A stretch of 64,000 bases of DNA from Ophioderma brevispina (taxonomy: Eukaryota; Echinodermata; Ophiuroidea; Amphilepidida; Ophiodermatidae): positions 1 to 64,000 of the forward strand of contig JAMKCH010005355.1 of NCBI GenBank assembly GCA_023653785.1, written 5' to 3'. The notes under the pieces are model-generated. The model searched no databases, was not told the DNA's origin, and was given only the letters and a program-made list of their open reading frames with translations. Of this stretch, positions 61,801-64,000 are shown piece by piece. Both the position numbers and the translations under genes were made by a program. Position 1 is the first letter of the stretch, and each line of letters opens with the position of its first letter.

Positions 61801-62053
61801 TCAATATTAGCCACAGCAGTGATTTTTTAGGGTGTTGCACTAGCATTAGCTTGTAGTATCAAACCGCAAGTTTGTTCCCACGGTATTGGTGGGCCGTTAT
61901 CAATGTGCAAGTGTCAGGCTCTCTAACCAAGTAGATAACACGATACACAAAAATCGGAACAAGCACCTTTAAGAGTAATCTGAAGGATCATAACTTTTGA
62001 GAAGTTTAGACCAAAACAAAATAATGACTTCTGTGTTGTTGGTTGTTGTGCCG

Positions 62054-62147
62054 TATAAAGACAAGATCATTCCCTTTCTATTGGAGCTGATGCAAGGCCT
62101 ACCTAATGCTCAGTGGACGGATGAGACGGGTTACAAACCAAATGACT
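62054..62147 (+). CDS. PI4KA: PI4KA coding exon 3 with non-AG acceptor
   Basis: Encodes YKDKIIPFLLELMQGLP, then NAQWTDETGYKPND, aligning without gaps to vertebrate HKDCVVPYLLRLLKGLP, KVYWVEE, directly after the exon 2 end (ESDLQ). The donor is GACT|gtaagt, leaving phase 1. The acceptor should fall right before TAT, but the two bases there are cg (tgttgtgccg|TAT), preceded by a T/G-rich tract. The next AG (ataaag, ending 62060) would put the exon out of frame. So a base error or a real splice-site change is implied. Confidence 0.88.
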
Positions 62148-62342
62148 GTAAGTTATATGAAAGAAATGTTTAAGTTGCATTGTTTCTGTCTGGTTGTAAA
62201 ATTAACTGCTGTGACACTTTGTTCTTGCTATGTACAATGTATTATAATGATTGGCTTCACCAGGAAACAAAAGAATGACATGAATAAATATTACATAGAT
62301 TTGAACAAAATTTAGATGCAAAAAATAAAAACACAGTGGAAA

Positions 62343-62497
62343 GAGTCCATATGTACCCCCCTTTAAGAATTGTACAGGGAAACAATTTTGTTTTATTTAT
62401 GGCCTTGCCACTAGCCTAACAAATAACTAACCCTAAGAGCCAAAAATGAAAAAGAATTGTACATGTAGAACTTCAAAGGGCGGTACATATGGAACTC
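62343..62497 (+). mobile_element. ~155-bp palindromic MITE, copy 2
   Basis: Ends gagtccatatgtaccccc and gcggtacatatggaactc form inverted repeats. Internal match to 30887-31039 (tttatttatggcct, ctaaccctaag, ccaaaaat). Confidence 0.8.
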
Positions 62498-64000
62498 TGC
62501 CAGCATGGCATACATGTAGGTTCACCTGTTTTACCTGAATGTGACCCTTTTCCCCAATATTTGTCATGCAAAAAGTAGCTTAACGTCTAACTACCTGCTG
62601 CCTTACAGGCACCATTGAGCTGGGAGAACAACACCTATAAGAAAACAAAATCCATTCTGATTGTATTATACTTGGATATAAGAAACCCGGAAAGGTATTA
62701 AAATGGTCAGCAATAGCATTAACGTGGTGAGAATAATGGCAAGTACACAAACCTTTTAGGCAACACTCCCTATAGTATAAGTATGCACTTCATCTTTGGC
62801 TAGACATTTTCCTAGCCAGTTTTAAGTCATGCATGTCAATTATGCTGTCATTGTGCTTATAAATGGAGATGATGCTTGAGTGTGACCATTTCAGACTTAG
62901 TCGATTCAGTATTATTAAGTCGGTTACTTTGAGATGATTCCTGCAAATGAAAGTAACACCCACTAACCTAAGACTAGGCTTGTTTTGTCCTCATTTAAAA
63001 TTCTTCTGTCAGCTATTCCAAATATGGTCATGAAAAGTATATTACTGTATTTATAAAAAGGATCAAAAAATTCTGAATGAATGATTTTTACAACTTTTAT
63101 TTTACATGGAAGTGAGCTACTGTCTTACATTTACTATTGACCCAAACCTGGCAAATGAACGTGTTAAGGGTAAGCTTACATCTGTTTCAGAGCTGCTTGC
63201 TTAAAATGGCGGTCTCACATTCAAGATGGCAGCAGGTGGCAACATTACGATAAAAATTCAGCTTTGCAATTGTTTGTATACATGCTAAGCGTTGAAAGTT
63301 TTAGAGATCTGCTAATAATTTTGTCGAACCGTGACTGCCATGCGTATGTTTGTGTGACGTTTCATTTGCACCCTTACATCTACTACTACTAGGCAGATTA
63401 ATATGTAGAACATGTAAGCTTTAATACAAATGTATACTAGGTATTGTGTGGTATAAATGCTGCTTTGCAATACTGTAAAAGGGAAGTCAATAGGTCATGC
63501 CCATCTGATAAGAGTCAGGACCAAGAGGGGTCATATTCAACTTCAATGTGAATAGTATATATCACTCAGTACTATTCTCTCTCTTTTACAGAAAGTACAT
63601 GCATAAAATAAATTGGATGTTGTTATATATATAAGAAAGCACATTTCTGTCTAGGCTACAACACTTTCATCTATCTCATACAATTTCACCTCAAAGAATT
63701 GTCCCCGGCTGAAATCAAAGCATGCAAATATCTTACACATTAATGCACTTTCATTTCTAATTTCATTTACACGCTGGAACCTGGAATATCTGGAAATATC
63801 AGAGAAGAGCAACTGAGGTGCACGGATGTGCCAGAATCAAGTGAACTTAGCATTCCTAAGTGCTTTAATACAAAGAATTTTACTGGGGAGGATGTTAGCA
63901 TCAACACTTGTACTCCTTGAAGACATGCATTCAACATTATTTCTGATATTCTCGGAAGGTGCTGCAGTGCAATGATATATTATTAAAGGGGGATAGCCTG
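62498..64000. other. PI4KA: PI4KA intron 3 sequence, no exon found
   Basis: Scanned for the next conserved PI4KA block (about 25-40 residues after the exon 3 end) without success. Contains aaatggcggtctcac, then aagatggcagcagg, near 63205-63240. Otherwise AT-rich unique DNA. Confidence 0.5.

Larger units (their letters stand above)
51468..62053 (+). other. PI4KA: PI4KA intron 2 (10.6 kb)
   Basis: Starts gtaagg; the end is ambiguous because the base pair before exon 3 reads cg and not ag. Parts not listed separately (51.47-51.98, 56.6-57.56, 57.9-59.07, 61.8-62.05 kb) hold no gene I can support. A weak exon-like stretch near 51537-51600 (LKPSPPRVREVEWL) was considered and set aside. Confidence 0.7.
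35008..64000 (+). other. PI4KA: PI4KA ortholog, gene span within window (5' part)
   Basis: Three exons join in phase into the N-terminus of phosphatidylinositol 4-kinase alpha: 35008-35103 (phase 0 end), 51343-51467 (phase 0 to 0 after allowing for one missing base) and 62054-62147 (phase 1 end). Introns are 16,239 and 10,586 bp. The enzyme makes PI4P from phosphatidylinositol, chiefly at the plasma membrane, in a complex with EFR3, TTC7 and FAM126 (family knowledge). Only the first ~105 residues are here, at the beginning of the alpha-solenoid. The kinase domain lies beyond the right edge. I found no further exon in 62148-64000. Confidence 0.85.

Noticed and set aside
1..64000. CRISPR array, bacterial operon, prophage or biosynthetic cluster
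   Set aside because: Spliceosomal introns, LINEs and SINE sequence show animal nuclear DNA. The tandem arrays have degenerate units without unique spacers.

Overview
This is AT-rich, intron-dominated DNA from an animal, most likely a marine invertebrate. It is crowded with decayed LINEs, tRNA-derived SINE sequence, short terminal-inverted-repeat elements and tandem repeats. No operons, ribosome sites, rRNA, tRNA genes or CRISPR arrays were seen. The one cellular gene I can name is PI4KA (phosphatidylinositol 4-kinase alpha), on the plus strand. Three coding exons were found by splice sites, phase and similarity to the start of vertebrate PI4KA: exon 1 at 35008-35103, exon 2 at 51343-51467 and exon 3 at 62054-62147. 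They encode roughly the first 105 residues. The remainder of the protein lies beyond the right edge. The similarity to vertebrate PI4KA suits a deuterostome such as a hemichordate, echinoderm or cephalochordate, but the species is not determined.

Left of the gene (1-34.6 kb) is a transposon graveyard. In order: a SINE at the edge; a LINE C-terminus (2.9-3.4 kb); an L2/CR1-like LINE (4.9-6.8 kb); a terminal-inverted-repeat element (6.9-8.0 kb); a plus-strand Tx1/L1-like LINE (8.8-11.2 kb) nested in a short tandem repeat; a Jockey/CR1-group LINE (11.6-14.2 kb) and a second LINE C-terminus (14.2-14.7 kb). Then come two inverted copies of a mobile family encoding a PIN-like/Cys-rich protein (14.9-16.0 and 22.9-24.0 kb), hAT-type MITEs, minisatellites, another LINE (26.6-27.5 kb) and a long CR1-like LINE (31.9-34.6 kb) with a small internal inversion. 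That last LINE stops about 430 bp before the PI4KA start codon.

Inside PI4KA, intron 1 (about 16.2 kb) holds a hAT MITE, a degraded zinc-finger-like coding relic, a repeat array rich in AGGTCA, a palindrome cluster and a TIR element just before exon 2. Intron 2 (about 10.6 kb) holds two TIR elements ending in GGGCTATA and a tandem duplication of about 1.5-2 kb. One duplicate carries a clean 449-bp insertion that the other lacks. Exon 2 is one base short, and the exon 3 acceptor reads CG where AG is expected. These two defects are either sequence errors or real lesions and decide whether the locus is intact as given.
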